Made by a program: the position numbers and the translations under genes
Part shown: piece after piece, positions 16,926 to 25,242 of the stretch
Layout of the letters: each line of letters opens with the position of its first letter
Position numbering within the stretch: position 1 is the first letter of the stretch
DNA from: Candidatus Aalborgicola danicus
GTDB lineage: Bacteria; Pseudomonadota; Gammaproteobacteria; Burkholderiales; Burkholderiaceae_C
Assembly (NCBI GenBank): GCA_016703945.1
Contig: JADJBC010000059.1
Coordinates: 62,001-126,000 of the forward strand
Length of the DNA stretch: 64,000 nt
Direction of reading: 5' to 3'
The notes under the pieces: model-generated
What the model was told of the DNA's origin: nothing
The model's input: only the letters and a program-made list of their open reading frames with translations
Databases searched by the model: none

Positions 16926-17332
16926 CCGGCCTGGAGCTCACCAGCCTCAAACCAGAAGGATGGCGGGTGGAGTCGCGCCTGGGTCAGCCAGGCATAAAAG
17001 TCCTGCTTGGTGATGAACTCCTCAAACAAAATTTGCGCGTCCGGGGTGGTTGCGTTGTCCACAATATCGCGCAAATGCTGGAGCGCCGACGACCGAATGA
17101 AGATCGGCAGGAGTCCATCTTTCGCAACGTAGCCAACCAAGGGCAGACCGCGCAATTCGAACGTGCCTTTGTTCGTCCACTTCGGATCGACACTTTGCGC
17201 CCGTAGCCCGTCACGGACCACACCCTTTGCCAACGCCCGTGCGACCACGATCTCGTGTTGCAGTGTTTCCCGCGCCCATTGGGTCACGATGTCCCAAAAC
17301 CGGTAACTTTCGACATGGTGTCCAAGGTTCAT
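16922..17332 (-). CDS. Small protein of unknown function
   Basis: A 136-residue protein starting MNLGHHVESYRFWDIVTQWARETL. It has no signal peptide or membrane segment and looks mainly alpha-helical at both ends, with a beta-rich middle (residues 55-80, KGTFELRGLPLVGYVAKDGLLPIFI). I do not recognise the family. It overlaps the downstream acetyltransferase start, and the pair may form a two-gene operon. Confidence 0.55.
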   Translation of the reverse strand: MNLGHHVESYRFWDIVTQWARETLQHEIVVARALAKGVVRDGLRAQSVDPKWTNKGTFELRGLPLVGYVAKDGLLPIFIRSSALQHLRDIVDNATTPDAQILFEEFITKQDFYAWLTQARLHPPSFWFEAGELQAG

Positions 17333-17513
17333 AACCCAAGCCTTTGCTGAAGTTTTTGTTCGAGACCATTTTCACACCCATTTCGCCCGCTTGCGGCAGA
17401 TTGCGCAACTAGCAGTTCCGCCCAACGCTTAGAAGCAGCGCCAATCGGCAAGAACGCACCGGGTGTTACCATTTTCTACGTCCGCCCCCTCCAACTCCTC
17501 CATCCAAAGCACT

Positions 17514-18218
17514 ATGTTTACAGGCATCATCCAGGGCGTTGCGACCATCGCGGCCATGCACGACCAATCCGGCATGCGCACCTTCACGCTCGAATTTCCG
17601 CACGGCTTTTGCCAGGACCTGGCAATCGGCGCGAGTGTCTCGGTCGATGGCGTGTGCCTCACCGTCACTGAGCTGGTGCCACCGTCGGCCGCCACCTTTG
17701 ATGTGATGTTGCAAAGCCTCAACATCACGACCCTGGGCAGTTATGCCGTGGGTTCCAGGGTCAACGTCGAGCGCGCCGCGAAGGATGGTGCCGAAATCGG
17801 CGGGCATCCGCTGTCCGGGCACATCGACTTTTCTGCGGCCGTTGTGTCGGTAACCACATCCGATACCAATCTCTTGCTGCGCTTCGACATCCCGCCTGAA
17901 TTCCGGAAGTACGTCTTTGCCAAGGGCTACATTGCCATCAACGGCGCGAGTTTGACGGTTGCCGAAGTGAACCGGTCGGAGGGCTGGTTTGAGGTGTGGC
18001 TGATCCCCGAAACCCGCCGCATGACGGTCTTCGAGCAAAAACAAGTCGGCGACCGGCTCAACATCGAGATTGAGCGCGGGACCCAGGTGGTGGTCGATAC
18101 CGTGCGCGAAGCAGTGCAGGAAGGCCTGGGGAAACTCCAGCCCGTGCTCGAAGCCTTGCTGAAAGAAAAGGGGCTGACGTTGGAAGACTTTGTGCAGCCC
18201 AGGAATCTGGGTGCGTAA
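17514..18218 (+). CDS. ribE: Riboflavin synthase (alpha chain)
   Basis: A 234-residue riboflavin synthase, which dismutates two molecules of 6,7-dimethyl-8-ribityllumazine into riboflavin and the pyrimidine donor. The N-terminal MFTGIIQG and the duplicated lumazine-binding barrels are visible. The first has SVDGVCLTVTEL and VNVERAAKDGAEIGGHPLSGHID; the second has AINGASLTVAEV and IPETRR. The C-terminal helix that trimerises the enzyme follows. It stands alone: other rib genes are not nearby, so it may be a second copy besides the one in the main rib operon. I see no FMN riboswitch in the 180 bp upstream. The ATG at 17514 gives the conserved MFTG start. Confidence 0.9.
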   Translation: MFTGIIQGVATIAAMHDQSGMRTFTLEFPHGFCQDLAIGASVSVDGVCLTVTELVPPSAATFDVMLQSLNITTLGSYAVGSRVNVERAAKDGAEIGGHPLSGHIDFSAAVVSVTTSDTNLLLRFDIPPEFRKYVFAKGYIAINGASLTVAEVNRSEGWFEVWLIPETRRMTVFEQKQVGDRLNIEIERGTQVVVDTVREAVQEGLGKLQPVLEALLKEKGLTLEDFVQPRNLGA

Positions 18219-18225
18219 GAACCGA

Positions 18226-18720
18226 CTACTTGGGGTAACGACTCAGGTGTTCATGGATGATCTGGATGCGCCCGCTCTCCACCACCAAGACACGTGTTCC
18301 CCGCCCTTGAATGCGGAACGACTTCCCGTCCATCAAGCCCTCCCAGTTGTAGGTGTAGGTGGCTGATGCGCTTTTTGCGTCAACCGACAACACCTGAATG
18401 TCGGTGAGAAAGAAGCTGGCCTTCTTGACGCTGGGGTTGCCCTTCCAGGTCTTCTCAAACGCAGCCCGCACGGACTTCTTGCCGACAAAGTCGCCGTCAG
18501 AAAAACGGAAAAAAGCGTCGTCATGCACCATGTCCTGTATCAAATCGAAGTTCTCCTTCTCGGCGATCTCCTCAAACCGGTTCATGAACTTCACGACGGA
18601 CTCTTTGGTAAGAACAGTATCGGACATGGGACCTCGAACAGTGGAGCAAGCGGTACACAGCGCGGCGAGGAGCGCGGCGGCGACCAATCGCCCTGCGCGT
18701 GGTGAAAGACGCATGGACAT
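18226..18720 (-). CDS. Putative lipoprotein or secreted NTF2/SnoaL-like protein
   Basis: A protein of about 164 residues. A leader (MSMRLSPRAGRLVAAALLAALCTAC) ends in a cysteine that could be a lipidation site, although the residue at -3 is Cys rather than Leu. The rest resembles NTF2/SnoaL-like cone-fold proteins: a helical start (KFMNRFEEIAEKENFDLI), DDAFFRFSDGDFVGKKSVRAAFEKTW, and a beta-rich end (ATYTYNWEG...IIHEHLSRYP). Such proteins are often ligand-binding rather than catalytic. Several in-frame ATGs exist upstream (18765, 18819); 18720 was chosen because it gives a normal leader and no overlap with the next gene. Confidence 0.6.
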   Translation of the reverse strand: MSMRLSPRAGRLVAAALLAALCTACSTVRGPMSDTVLTKESVVKFMNRFEEIAEKENFDLIQDMVHDDAFFRFSDGDFVGKKSVRAAFEKTWKGNPSVKKASFFLTDIQVLSVDAKSASATYTYNWEGLMDGKSFRIQGRGTRVLVVESGRIQIIHEHLSRYPK

Positions 18721-18761
18721 GGCGTAGGGGCCTGCAGCGCTGTAAAAAGACGCTGAATGGT

Positions 18762-19643
18762 TCATGGTGGGTTGATCCCGCTTGTATGCGTCATCGAGTC
18801 CAGTGTGGCGCGGCACCACGCCTGGTCATCCGACGGCAGGGCTTCAAACGCCTGTTGTGCGGTGGCCACCGCGCCCGCTTGAACAGCAGTGTCACCCAGA
18901 GCGCGCGCGCACAAACAAAGCGCTTCAGCGGCGAAAAATACCTCCAATGGCTCAGAGCCGTTCTGTTGCACGATGGACTCGCAATTGCGTGTATGGTGCA
19001 GTGCCTGCGCGGGGTCACCAGCGGCCAGCCAGCACAGCGCCAGGCGGTATTCGGCACGCTCCACCTCCAGCCACGTTCCCGCTCGCTCCCATTGGGTACG
19101 GGCGACCTGCGCGGCGTGGACCATCAACTCTCGCTGCTGCGCAGTCCGCGACGCCAGCTCTTGCAGCGTGCCGGCAATGCCATTGCTGTTGGCCGCCAGC
19201 GCACGCACGCCCGGATCGGCATCGGGCAGCGCGCTGGCGCGCGTTACCGCATCGTGCAGAAGTTCAGCGGAGCGTTGGCTATTCAATGCCGCAAGGTTGC
19301 TGGCCGCCATCGAAGTCACACGACACTGATCGCTGGCGGTCAAAGCCGCACGCTGATCGGTTTCCCCGCTGCACAAGCGCAGGCTGGCCCGACAGCGTGC
19401 AATCGACGCGGTGCCGTCAACACCAAACACTGCGCGTTCAGACAGCTGTGCCAAGAAAGCCAACCCGTCCTGCCAGTGACCCAAATGCTCACCAAAGACA
19501 TGGTGCGCCAAGGCAGCGAGTCGCATCACGCCGTTGTCGTCTGCAACCAGCGGCAGTGCCTCGGGCAGGCGCGCGGCTACATCAGGAGCATGGTCGGCGT
19601 GGTCACTCCAGGCTTGGTCGAGGAAGGTATCAAGGGTAGTCAT
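18762..19643 (-). CDS. All-alpha protein of unknown function (TPR-like)
   Basis: A 293-residue protein that starts MTTLDTFLDQAWSDHADHAP and is dominated by Ala-rich amphipathic helices. It includes a helix-turn-helix pairing that looks tetratricopeptide-like (AEYRLALCWLAAGDPAQALHHTRNCESIV, EVFFAAEALCLCARALGDT). There is no signal peptide and no catalytic motif. I do not recognise a family; a scaffold or regulatory role would be typical for such folds but is not shown. It is followed about 40 bp later by the NTF2-like gene on the same strand. Confidence 0.6.
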   Translation of the reverse strand: MTTLDTFLDQAWSDHADHAPDVAARLPEALPLVADDNGVMRLAALAHHVFGEHLGHWQDGLAFLAQLSERAVFGVDGTASIARCRASLRLCSGETDQRAALTASDQCRVTSMAASNLAALNSQRSAELLHDAVTRASALPDADPGVRALAANSNGIAGTLQELASRTAQQRELMVHAAQVARTQWERAGTWLEVERAEYRLALCWLAAGDPAQALHHTRNCESIVQQNGSEPLEVFFAAEALCLCARALGDTAVQAGAVATAQQAFEALPSDDQAWCRATLDSMTHTSGINPP

Positions 19644-19725
19644 GGGACGCAACTTCAAATTGAGTGTCACTTTAGATCAAAACCATTTTTCAACCCAGCT
19701 TTGCCCAATCTGGGCCAACTGCGTT

Positions 19726-19996
19726 ACCCGCCCCCGGCTGGTGGACCGGGTATCCGTTCATCGGCCTCAACTCGCGGTTGCCCCAGAGCGGGCCTCCCAA
19801 CCAAAGCGTTGACGAAATAAAGCTGGTGAACCCAAACAACCAGCCCGCGACTGATGGCCAGGGAACGGATGCCCGGTCCGCCAGCCCCGCCCACACAGCG
19901 GCACGAAACGTCAGAACACCAACCAATGAACTACAAAAACAATAGCTTCAAACCCATATTCCACGAGGGCAAGCAGCACTTTTTATCAATAACAAT
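19726..19996 (+). repeat. 270-bp direct repeat, copy A (left of vapBC)
   Basis: Aligns nearly without gaps to 20786-21054 at a spacing of about 1060 bp. Differences are scattered single bases. Inside it, bases 19740-19782 and 19840-19882 form an imperfect inverted repeat (GGACCGGGTATCCGTTC against GAACGGATGCCCGGTCC). Its last 60 bp resemble the dispersed 55-nt element (ACAATAGC ... CCACGAGGGC). No intact gene is shared by the two copies. Confidence 0.85.
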
Positions 19997-20052
19997 GTCG
20001 CCAAGCCGCTTGCAGCCCCCAGGCAGTCCGGCCACGAACCGCGATAGTGCTG

Positions 20053-20463
20053 TCATTTCAGAAGCTTTGCGCCTTCTTCATTGGCTGCTGCAACATCAAA
20101 CGTCAAAAACGGCAAGGCTTTTTCTTTCGTCGCCAACGCCAGGTGCAGACACTCCGCGAAGTCTGCACCCCTGCTGTCTTCATAGGTTGCCAAGGCTTGC
20201 TCCAAAGCACCCTCCGATTCAAACACCAGTTCAAACGTCATCAACAACGCTGACAACGCTGATAAAACCTCCGGTTTCTTAAACTTATAACGCGAGCGCA
20301 GCACCCATTCCAGTTCAAGTGCCACCGTTATCGGCACAAAGAGTGAGGAATGTTGGTTGACATGCTTCGCCAAAAGCTTTCCGACGATCAAGGTTTGCTC
20401 ATCGTCATCCCGGACAATCCATCGCACCAGGATATTGGTATCGAGCGAGGCAGCGAACGTCAA
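20053..20463 (-). CDS. vapC: VapC-family PIN-domain toxin
   Basis: A 136-residue PIN-domain ribonuclease. The acidic metal-binding residues are visible: D8 in SLDTNIL, a glutamate around E50-E52 in ALELEWVL, D101 in GADFAECLHLA and D123 in LTFD. VapC toxins cleave tRNA or rRNA when freed from their antitoxin. The start overlaps the antitoxin stop by four bases (ATGA), the usual coupling in these modules. The gene lies between two direct copies of a 270-bp repeat. Confidence 0.88.
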   Translation of the reverse strand: MTFAASLDTNILVRWIVRDDDEQTLIVGKLLAKHVNQHSSLFVPITVALELEWVLRSRYKFKKPEVLSALSALLMTFELVFESEGALEQALATYEDSRGADFAECLHLALATKEKALPFLTFDVAAANEEGAKLLK

Positions 20464-20675
20464 GGCTTCATGTCCTCAATGGCCACGTGCCGACCTTTGG
20501 CGGGAGCCAGCATGCCTTTGAGATCCAGAATGGACTTGTTTTTTACCCGGACAAACAGCCGTCCGTCATTCAGTGCATGCCAAACCAGACGCGTACCCGG
20601 CACGCCGCCAATGGCTTGGCGAATATCCGCAGGAACCGTAGTCTGACCTTTTGCGGTAATAGTGGATTCCGTCAT
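20460..20675 (-). CDS. vapB: AbrB/SpoVT-type antitoxin of the VapBC module
   Basis: A 71-residue protein with the swapped-hairpin AbrB/MazE DNA-binding domain at its N-terminus (TITAKGQTTVPADIRQAIGGVPGTRLVW). The C-terminal tail (DLKGMLAPAKGRHVAIEDM) would wrap the toxin. It neutralises VapC and represses its own promoter. Two ATGs are adjacent; the one at 20675 has AAGGA at a better spacing (6 bases) than that at 20678. Confidence 0.85.
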   Translation of the reverse strand: MTESTITAKGQTTVPADIRQAIGGVPGTRLVWHALNDGRLFVRVKNKSILDLKGMLAPAKGRHVAIEDMKP

Positions 20676-20682
20676 CATTTTT

Positions 20683-20707
20683 CCTTACGTTTGACAAAAT
20701 TGTAAGG
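20683..20707 (-). promoter_or_regulatory. Candidate VapBC operator
   Basis: An inverted repeat of CCTTAC and GTAAGG separated by 13 bases, immediately upstream of vapB. One arm overlaps the ribosome binding site. This is the position expected for an autorepressor site of an AbrB-type antitoxin; binding is inferred. Confidence 0.4.
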
Positions 20708-20785
20708 CATTCACAGCGGGCGAACAAGACCCAAAGGAGCGAAGATGACCGACCCGCAAACTCTCTGCTTGGCTGGAACCATACG

Positions 20786-21054
20786 ACCCGACCCGGCTGG
20801 TGGACCGGGTAACCGTTCATCGGCCTCAACTCGCGGTTGCCCAAGAGCGGGCCCCCCAGCAAAGCGTTGACGAAATAAAGCTGGCGAACCCAAAAAGCCA
20901 GCCCGCGACTGACGGCCAGGGAACGGATGCCCGGTCCGCCAGCCCCGCCCACACAGCGGCACGAAACGCCACAACACCAACCATTTCACTACAAAAACAA
21001 TAGCAAAAAACCCATACTCCACGTAGCCAAACAGCACTTTTTATCAACAACAAT
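20786..21054 (+). repeat. 270-bp direct repeat, copy B (right of vapBC)
   Basis: Second copy of the repeat at 19726-19996, same orientation, including the internal imperfect palindrome (ACCCGG...CCGGGT start, GGAACGGATGCCCGGTCC later). It ends exactly at the base before the stop codon of the ThiQ-like gene. The rest of the 376 bp between vapB and that gene holds only the operator and about 80 bp with no recognisable feature. Confidence 0.85.
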
Positions 21055-21699
21055 TCACCAGACCGCCCGCAGCCCCCCCTGCACCACCCTGAACCCCCGT
21101 GTCCCCATGGAACGGGCTTCCACTTCGTCATGGGTCACCAGCAATGTCGCCATGTTGAACTCTGCAATGCGCTGGCGAAACTCTTCGCGCAGTTGCAGGC
21201 GCAGCTCGGTATCCAGCGCGGAAAAAGGTTCGTCCAGCAGCAGCGCGCGCGGGCGCGTGATGAGGGCGCGGGCCAGGGCCACGCGTTGCTGCTCGCCACC
21301 CGAAAGCCGTGTGACCTTGGAGCGGGCAAAGCCCTGCAAACCAAAACGCTCCAGCATCGCGCAGGCCTGCACGCGGGCTTCGACCTTGCGCAAACCCTGC
21401 TCCACCAGACCAAAGGCCACGTTGTCCTGCACGTCCAGATGGGGAAATAGCGCAAAGTCCTGGAACATCAGCGCAAAACGGCGTTGCTCGGGCGGCAGAG
21501 CGGTGATGTCCTGGCCGTCAAAGATCACCCGGCCACCATCCATGGGTTCCAGCCCGGCCACCATTTTGAGCAAGGTACTTTTGCCGCTGCCCGATGGTCC
21601 CAGGATGGCGATGGTCTCACCCGGTGCGACGCAGAGGCTGACATCGCGTAGCAGCACGCGGGCCTGCCAGTCTTTGGAAAGCTGTTGCAACTCAAGCAT
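21055..21699 (-). CDS. thiQ: Thiamine-type ABC transporter ATP-binding protein ThiQ
   Basis: A 214-residue ABC ATPase: Walker A GPSGSGKST, signature RLSGGEQQR, Walker B ALLLDEPFSALD, switch histidine LVTHDE. The short length and the sequence between the motifs (ITALPPEQRRFALMFQDFALFPHLDVQDNVAFGL) fit ThiQ and related ferric/polyamine importer ATPases. It energises import by the permease encoded upstream, whose stop it overlaps (ATG at 21699 inside the end of thiP). The last codon lies directly against a 270-bp repeat, so its C-terminus may have been redefined by that insertion. Confidence 0.82.
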   Translation of the reverse strand: MLELQQLSKDWQARVLLRDVSLCVAPGETIAILGPSGSGKSTLLKMVAGLEPMDGGRVIFDGQDITALPPEQRRFALMFQDFALFPHLDVQDNVAFGLVEQGLRKVEARVQACAMLERFGLQGFARSKVTRLSGGEQQRVALARALITRPRALLLDEPFSALDTELRLQLREEFRQRIAEFNMATLLVTHDEVEARSMGTRGFRVVQGGLRAVW

Positions 21700-23284
21700 G
21701 GCCCAATTCCTTTGCAGTGTGACGCGATGGTGGTTTGGGTGCGCGCCATCCAGCGGGTGAGGCCGACCATTCGATGACGGCAAACGCCAACAAGGCCAGC
21801 ACCATCAGCAAGCAGGCCAACACCAGCGCTGCATCGCGGTTGGCGCTGCCCGGACGGCCCAAGTAGTCGTACACCAGCGTTGTCAGCGTGGCCCACTCCG
21901 GGCGCGACAAAAACAACGTCACGGCAAACTCGCCCACGGCCGTGGCAGCGGCAAAAGCCATGCCGCGGCGCAAAGCCGGTTGCAACAGCGGCAGGGTCAC
22001 GCGCCAGAACACATGCCAGGGCGTGGCACCCAGGGAGCGCGCAGCTTGTGCCAAGTGGCGGGGCATGGCATCCAGCCCCGCAGCCAGGGACTTGGCAACG
22101 AAGGGATAGGCCAGCAAGGCGTACGCACACACCAACAGCTCAAAACTGGCGGTCCACTGCGGGTACAGCAGCAGCAGGCCAAAGGCCACCATGACGGGCG
22201 ACACCACAAAGGGCAAAAACACCAGCGTGCGCATCACCAGCGACCGGCGCGCAGCCAGCGCGTGGGCCAGCCCCAGGCCGGTGGCCAGCGCGACCGCCAA
22301 CACGGTAAACCGCAGACTGTTCCACAGCGCCAGCAACGTGGGTTCCGCCCACAGCACTGCCCAGGCCGAGAAGCCTGCGGCGGCGGCGCGCCAGACGATG
22401 GCCACCAGCGGCGCAGCACAAAACAAGGCCAGTACCGCCAAGGCGACAACAACGCTGGCCCACTGGCGCCAACCCTGCGGTGCGCGACGGGCCACGACAT
22501 CAGCGCGCGAGGGCGTGGCCAGGCGACGCTCCACCAGCGCATAGGCCAAGGCCACCAACGCGGTAATACCCAACACCCACAGGGCCAGTGCACCGGCCTG
22601 CGCCAGTTGCAACTCGTGGGCGACCAGGCTGTAGATTTCCACCTCCGCCGTGGCGTACTCCTGACCACCCAGCACCAGGGCCAGGCCAAAACCAGAGAAG
22701 CAGTACAAAAACACCAGGCACAGCGCCGACATCAGCCAGGGGGTGATGGCCGGCCACTCGACCCGCCAGAACACACGCCACGGTGTGGCACCCAGGGTGC
22801 GCGCCGCCGCCACACGCGAGGCGCTGACCTGGCCCAGCGCTTCAGTGGCCGAGCGCACCACCAGGCACAGGTTGAAAAACAGGTTGCCGTAGATCAACAG
22901 CCAGGGGCCGCCCTGCAAATCCAGGCCCAGCGGGGCACTGATCACGCCGTGCGGCCCCAACAGCGCCAACACCCCCATTGCCGCCACCAACGTGGGCACA
23001 ACAAAGGGCAGCATCAGGGCATGGATTACCAAAGCGCGGCCCGCAAATTCAAACCGTGCCAACACCCAGGCCACGGGCAGCCCCAGGGCCAGAGCCGCCA
23101 AACAGGTCAAAGCTGCCTGCGCCGTGGACCAAGCCAGCCGCCAGCGCAGATAGCTGTCCTGCACGGGTTCCCACCATGACACGTGACCGCCCTCGGCCAG
23201 CAAACGCAAGGCGGGAGCCACCAGCAGGGCCAACAGAAATGCTAGGGGCACCGCAGTGAGTGCCAAGCGGGCCGGGCTCTTCAT
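21692..23284 (-). CDS. thiP: Thiamine-type ABC transporter permease ThiP
   Basis: A 530-residue inner-membrane protein with about twelve helices in two halves, each with an EAA loop (AAARTLGATPWRVFWRVEWPAI near residue 160 and QAARSLGATPWHVFWRVTLPLL near residue 405). This duplicated architecture is that of ThiP and FbpB-type permeases. It lies between the ThiB-like binding protein and ThiQ-like ATPase genes. The assignment to thiamine rests on the binding protein. Confidence 0.82.
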   Translation of the reverse strand: MKSPARLALTAVPLAFLLALLVAPALRLLAEGGHVSWWEPVQDSYLRWRLAWSTAQAALTCLAALALGLPVAWVLARFEFAGRALVIHALMLPFVVPTLVAAMGVLALLGPHGVISAPLGLDLQGGPWLLIYGNLFFNLCLVVRSATEALGQVSASRVAAARTLGATPWRVFWRVEWPAITPWLMSALCLVFLYCFSGFGLALVLGGQEYATAEVEIYSLVAHELQLAQAGALALWVLGITALVALAYALVERRLATPSRADVVARRAPQGWRQWASVVVALAVLALFCAAPLVAIVWRAAAAGFSAWAVLWAEPTLLALWNSLRFTVLAVALATGLGLAHALAARRSLVMRTLVFLPFVVSPVMVAFGLLLLYPQWTASFELLVCAYALLAYPFVAKSLAAGLDAMPRHLAQAARSLGATPWHVFWRVTLPLLQPALRRGMAFAAATAVGEFAVTLFLSRPEWATLTTLVYDYLGRPGSANRDAALVLACLLMVLALLAFAVIEWSASPAGWRAPKPPSRHTAKELGHA

Positions 23285-23286
23285 GC

Positions 23287-24345
23287 CTACTTCAACACCA
23301 CTTGGGTCCAGCGTGTCACCCAGTCCCGCCCATGTTCGGTGATGGCCTGAGGGCCGGGGCTGTGGTGAAACGTCGGTTCGACGGCATGGCGCAGCGCATC
23401 CACACGGGTCACCGTGGCGTCAGCAGGGAACATCCACATCTCGGTCTGCAACGCCTGCTGGACGGCAGCAGAACGCAGGAAGCCGATGAACCGGACGGCA
23501 GCCGCGCGTTCTTTACCCCCCCGGACCAGGCCTACACCCTCCACTTGCCTGAACACCGCACCGGGCAAAGCCAGACTGCCGGTGGGTGGCTCGGTCAGTT
23601 TGGTTTTGCTGAAAAACACCTCGGCCGCCGGGCTGCTGGCATAACTCAAGACCAAGGGATAGGCGCCGCCGTTGTGGCTGAACTCGGTGTAATAGGCTTC
23701 CGTCCAGCCCTTGCTCACTTTCAGGCCGTTGGCGCGCATGCGCGCCCACCAGTCGAAGGCCTTTGTCTCACCCATGGCGCCAATGGTGGCCAGCAACAAG
23801 GCATTGCCAGGGCTGGATGTGGCGGGGTTCTGCACCACCAATAGCTTGGCGTAGGCGGGCTGCGCCAGGTCTTCCAGCGATTGGGGTAAGGCCAAGCGCT
23901 TTTTGGCAAACCAGGCCTTGTCGTAGTTCAGCGTGACATAGCCGTAGTCCACCGGCACCAAGCCTGCGGGCAAGTTGACGGCGCTGTTAGGTGCAGTGGC
24001 GCCGGGCAGCGGCGCGCCACCGGCAAGCGAAGTGTCGTTGGTGTCCAGCACCTGCGCGGCCAAAGCCTTGCCCACCAACACATTGTCGATGCCAAACACC
24101 ACGTCCGCGATAGGGTTGGCGCGGGTCAAGATGAGCTTATTCAGCATCTCCCCCGCATCACCGGCCTTGGTGATGCGCAGTTTGACTCCTGCGTCTTTTT
24201 CAAACTGCGCGAGCAAGGGTTTGGGCAAAACAAACGAGGCGTGGGTCAGTACACGCAGTTCTGCGCTATGGGCAGCGCTGCAGCCCAATGCCAGCAGCAG
24301 GCCCAACGTGGCTGCAACCATCAACGATTGAATGCTGTACTTCAT
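23287..24345 (-). CDS. thiB: Thiamine-type ABC transporter substrate-binding protein ThiB/TbpA
   Basis: A 352-residue periplasmic binding protein with a signal peptide (MKYSIQSLMVAATLGLLLAL...AHSA). Segments match E. coli ThiB: ADVVFGIDN, PVDYGYVTLNYDK, NPATSSPGNALLL, KVSKGWTEAYYTEF and PLVLSYASSPA. It would capture thiamine or its phosphates in the periplasm for ThiPQ. No TPP riboswitch is evident upstream; the gene is instead preceded at 41 bp by a DUF2269 gene on the same strand. The start is the ATG at 24345, seven codons inside a longer frame, because it begins a normal signal peptide. Confidence 0.85.
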   Translation of the reverse strand: MKYSIQSLMVAATLGLLLALGCSAAHSAELRVLTHASFVLPKPLLAQFEKDAGVKLRITKAGDAGEMLNKLILTRANPIADVVFGIDNVLVGKALAAQVLDTNDTSLAGGAPLPGATAPNSAVNLPAGLVPVDYGYVTLNYDKAWFAKKRLALPQSLEDLAQPAYAKLLVVQNPATSSPGNALLLATIGAMGETKAFDWWARMRANGLKVSKGWTEAYYTEFSHNGGAYPLVLSYASSPAAEVFFSKTKLTEPPTGSLALPGAVFRQVEGVGLVRGGKERAAAVRFIGFLRSAAVQQALQTEMWMFPADATVTRVDALRHAVEPTFHHSPGPQAITEHGRDWVTRWTQVVLK

Positions 24346-24385
24346 GCGGTTCCGGTTTCGATGCAAGGGTGCGTGGGTGCAGAGC

Positions 24386-24856
24386 TTACAGGTCGGGCTT
24401 GGCGACCATCAGGTAGAAGATGGCCAGCATGGCCACAAACGCAGGGTAACCCAGGCCCTCCCACCAGCGTGCATAACGCCAGTACAACGCGGGCAGTTCC
24501 TGACCAGTGGCGTGTGCGGCCTGCGCCATGGCTGTCATACGTAGCTGCAGCCACACTACAGGAATCCAGCACAGGCCGGCCAGGCCATACAAAATCAGTG
24601 TCCACAGTATCCAGGGTGTGCTCAGTGGCAAGCCCATCAGGTGCATAAGCCAAAGACCGGTCACAGGTTGCAACACAATGGCCGGCGTGGTGAACCACCA
24701 ATCCGCCCGCACCACCAGGCGCGACACCACGGCCTGCGCCGCAACAACCCCGCTGCGGTTGGCAAAAAACAGGTAAAACGCGGTGCCAAAACCCGTGCCC
24801 ACCAGCACCACGCTGGACAGGATGTGCAGCCATTTGACGATCAAATAGGCGTTCAT
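24386..24856 (-). CDS. DUF2269-family membrane protein
   Basis: A 156-residue inner-membrane protein with four hydrophobic helices. It starts with MNAYLIVKWLHILSSVVLVGTGFGTAFYL, which is typical for DUF2269, and ends in GLGYPAFVAMLAIFYLMVAKP. Conserved His residues in helix 1 and later helices resemble those of small heme or quinone membrane proteins, but the function is unknown. The start ATG at 24856 overlaps the stop of the DoxX-like gene. It is the last member of a four-gene cluster from 26842. Confidence 0.78.
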   Translation of the reverse strand: MNAYLIVKWLHILSSVVLVGTGFGTAFYLFFANRSGVVAAQAVVSRLVVRADWWFTTPAIVLQPVTGLWLMHLMGLPLSTPWILWTLILYGLAGLCWIPVVWLQLRMTAMAQAAHATGQELPALYWRYARWWEGLGYPAFVAMLAIFYLMVAKPDL

Positions 24857-25239
24857 ACAGGTTTGCGCGCCAGCACCCACAGCACCGCGGCGATAGGTAT
24901 GTTTTTACTCAAAGGACCCAGGGGGTGCAGCCACAGGTAGGGGCTGAGCGCCGTGGCAACCAGTGTCATTAACAACATGGTGGCCAGAGCGAGCAGGTAG
25001 GCGGGGCGCGTGGGCCGCAGCAACAGCCACAGGCCCAAGATCGCGTCCAGCGCGGCGCCGGCCAGTACCAGTGCGTTGGCCACCCCGACGTCTGAAATAC
25101 CGCCCGCAAACAACAGGTCGCGGCTTTGGCCTTGCAGTTCCCAGACACTCACCAGCGCCGTCCACAGCCAGACAAAAACCAGGCTCAGGCGCAGATACCG
25201 TTGCTCCAACGGCTCCAGAGGCTCAGTGTTGTTCACCAT
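24853..25239 (-). CDS. DoxX-like membrane protein
   Basis: A 128-residue protein with four predicted helices, of DoxX-like type: LSLVFVWLWTALVSVWE, GVANALVLAGAALDAILGLWLLL, LLALATMLLMTLVATAL, then LGPLSKNIPIAAVLWVLARKPV. Its PLGPLSKNIP loop is typical of this subgroup, which often sits beside saccharopine-dehydrogenase-like and SRPBCC genes. The biochemical role is unknown. It is four bases downstream of the SRPBCC gene and overlaps the DUF2269 gene. Confidence 0.75.
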   Translation of the reverse strand: MVNNTEPLEPLEQRYLRLSLVFVWLWTALVSVWELQGQSRDLLFAGGISDVGVANALVLAGAALDAILGLWLLLRPTRPAYLLALATMLLMTLVATALSPYLWLHPLGPLSKNIPIAAVLWVLARKPV

Positions 25240-25242
25240 GTT

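Noticed and set aside
18699..19820. Plus-strand frame of about 370 codons opposite the two unknown minus-strand genes
   Set aside because: Low-complexity Arg/Gln-rich translation without motif. The minus-strand frames have better start sites and protein-like helices, although neither is a recognised family.
19690..20952. Similar small minus-strand peptides in both 270-bp repeat copies (sharing an R-P-M-N-G-Y-P-V-H-Q-P segment)
   Set aside because: The similarity follows from the DNA repeat. The frames differ in length and are broken differently in the two copies, so a conserved gene is not supported.
19726..21054. Integron cassette with attC sites around vapBC
   Set aside because: The repeats have internal palindromes, but I found no paired RYYYAAC and GTTRRRY core sites at their ends, and there is no integrase in the window.
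21980..23179. Long open frame on the plus strand opposite thiP (about 400 codons)
   Set aside because: It is antisense to a clear permease gene, its composition is dominated by Gln/Gly/Arg/His as expected for a high-GC shadow frame, and it shows no domain.
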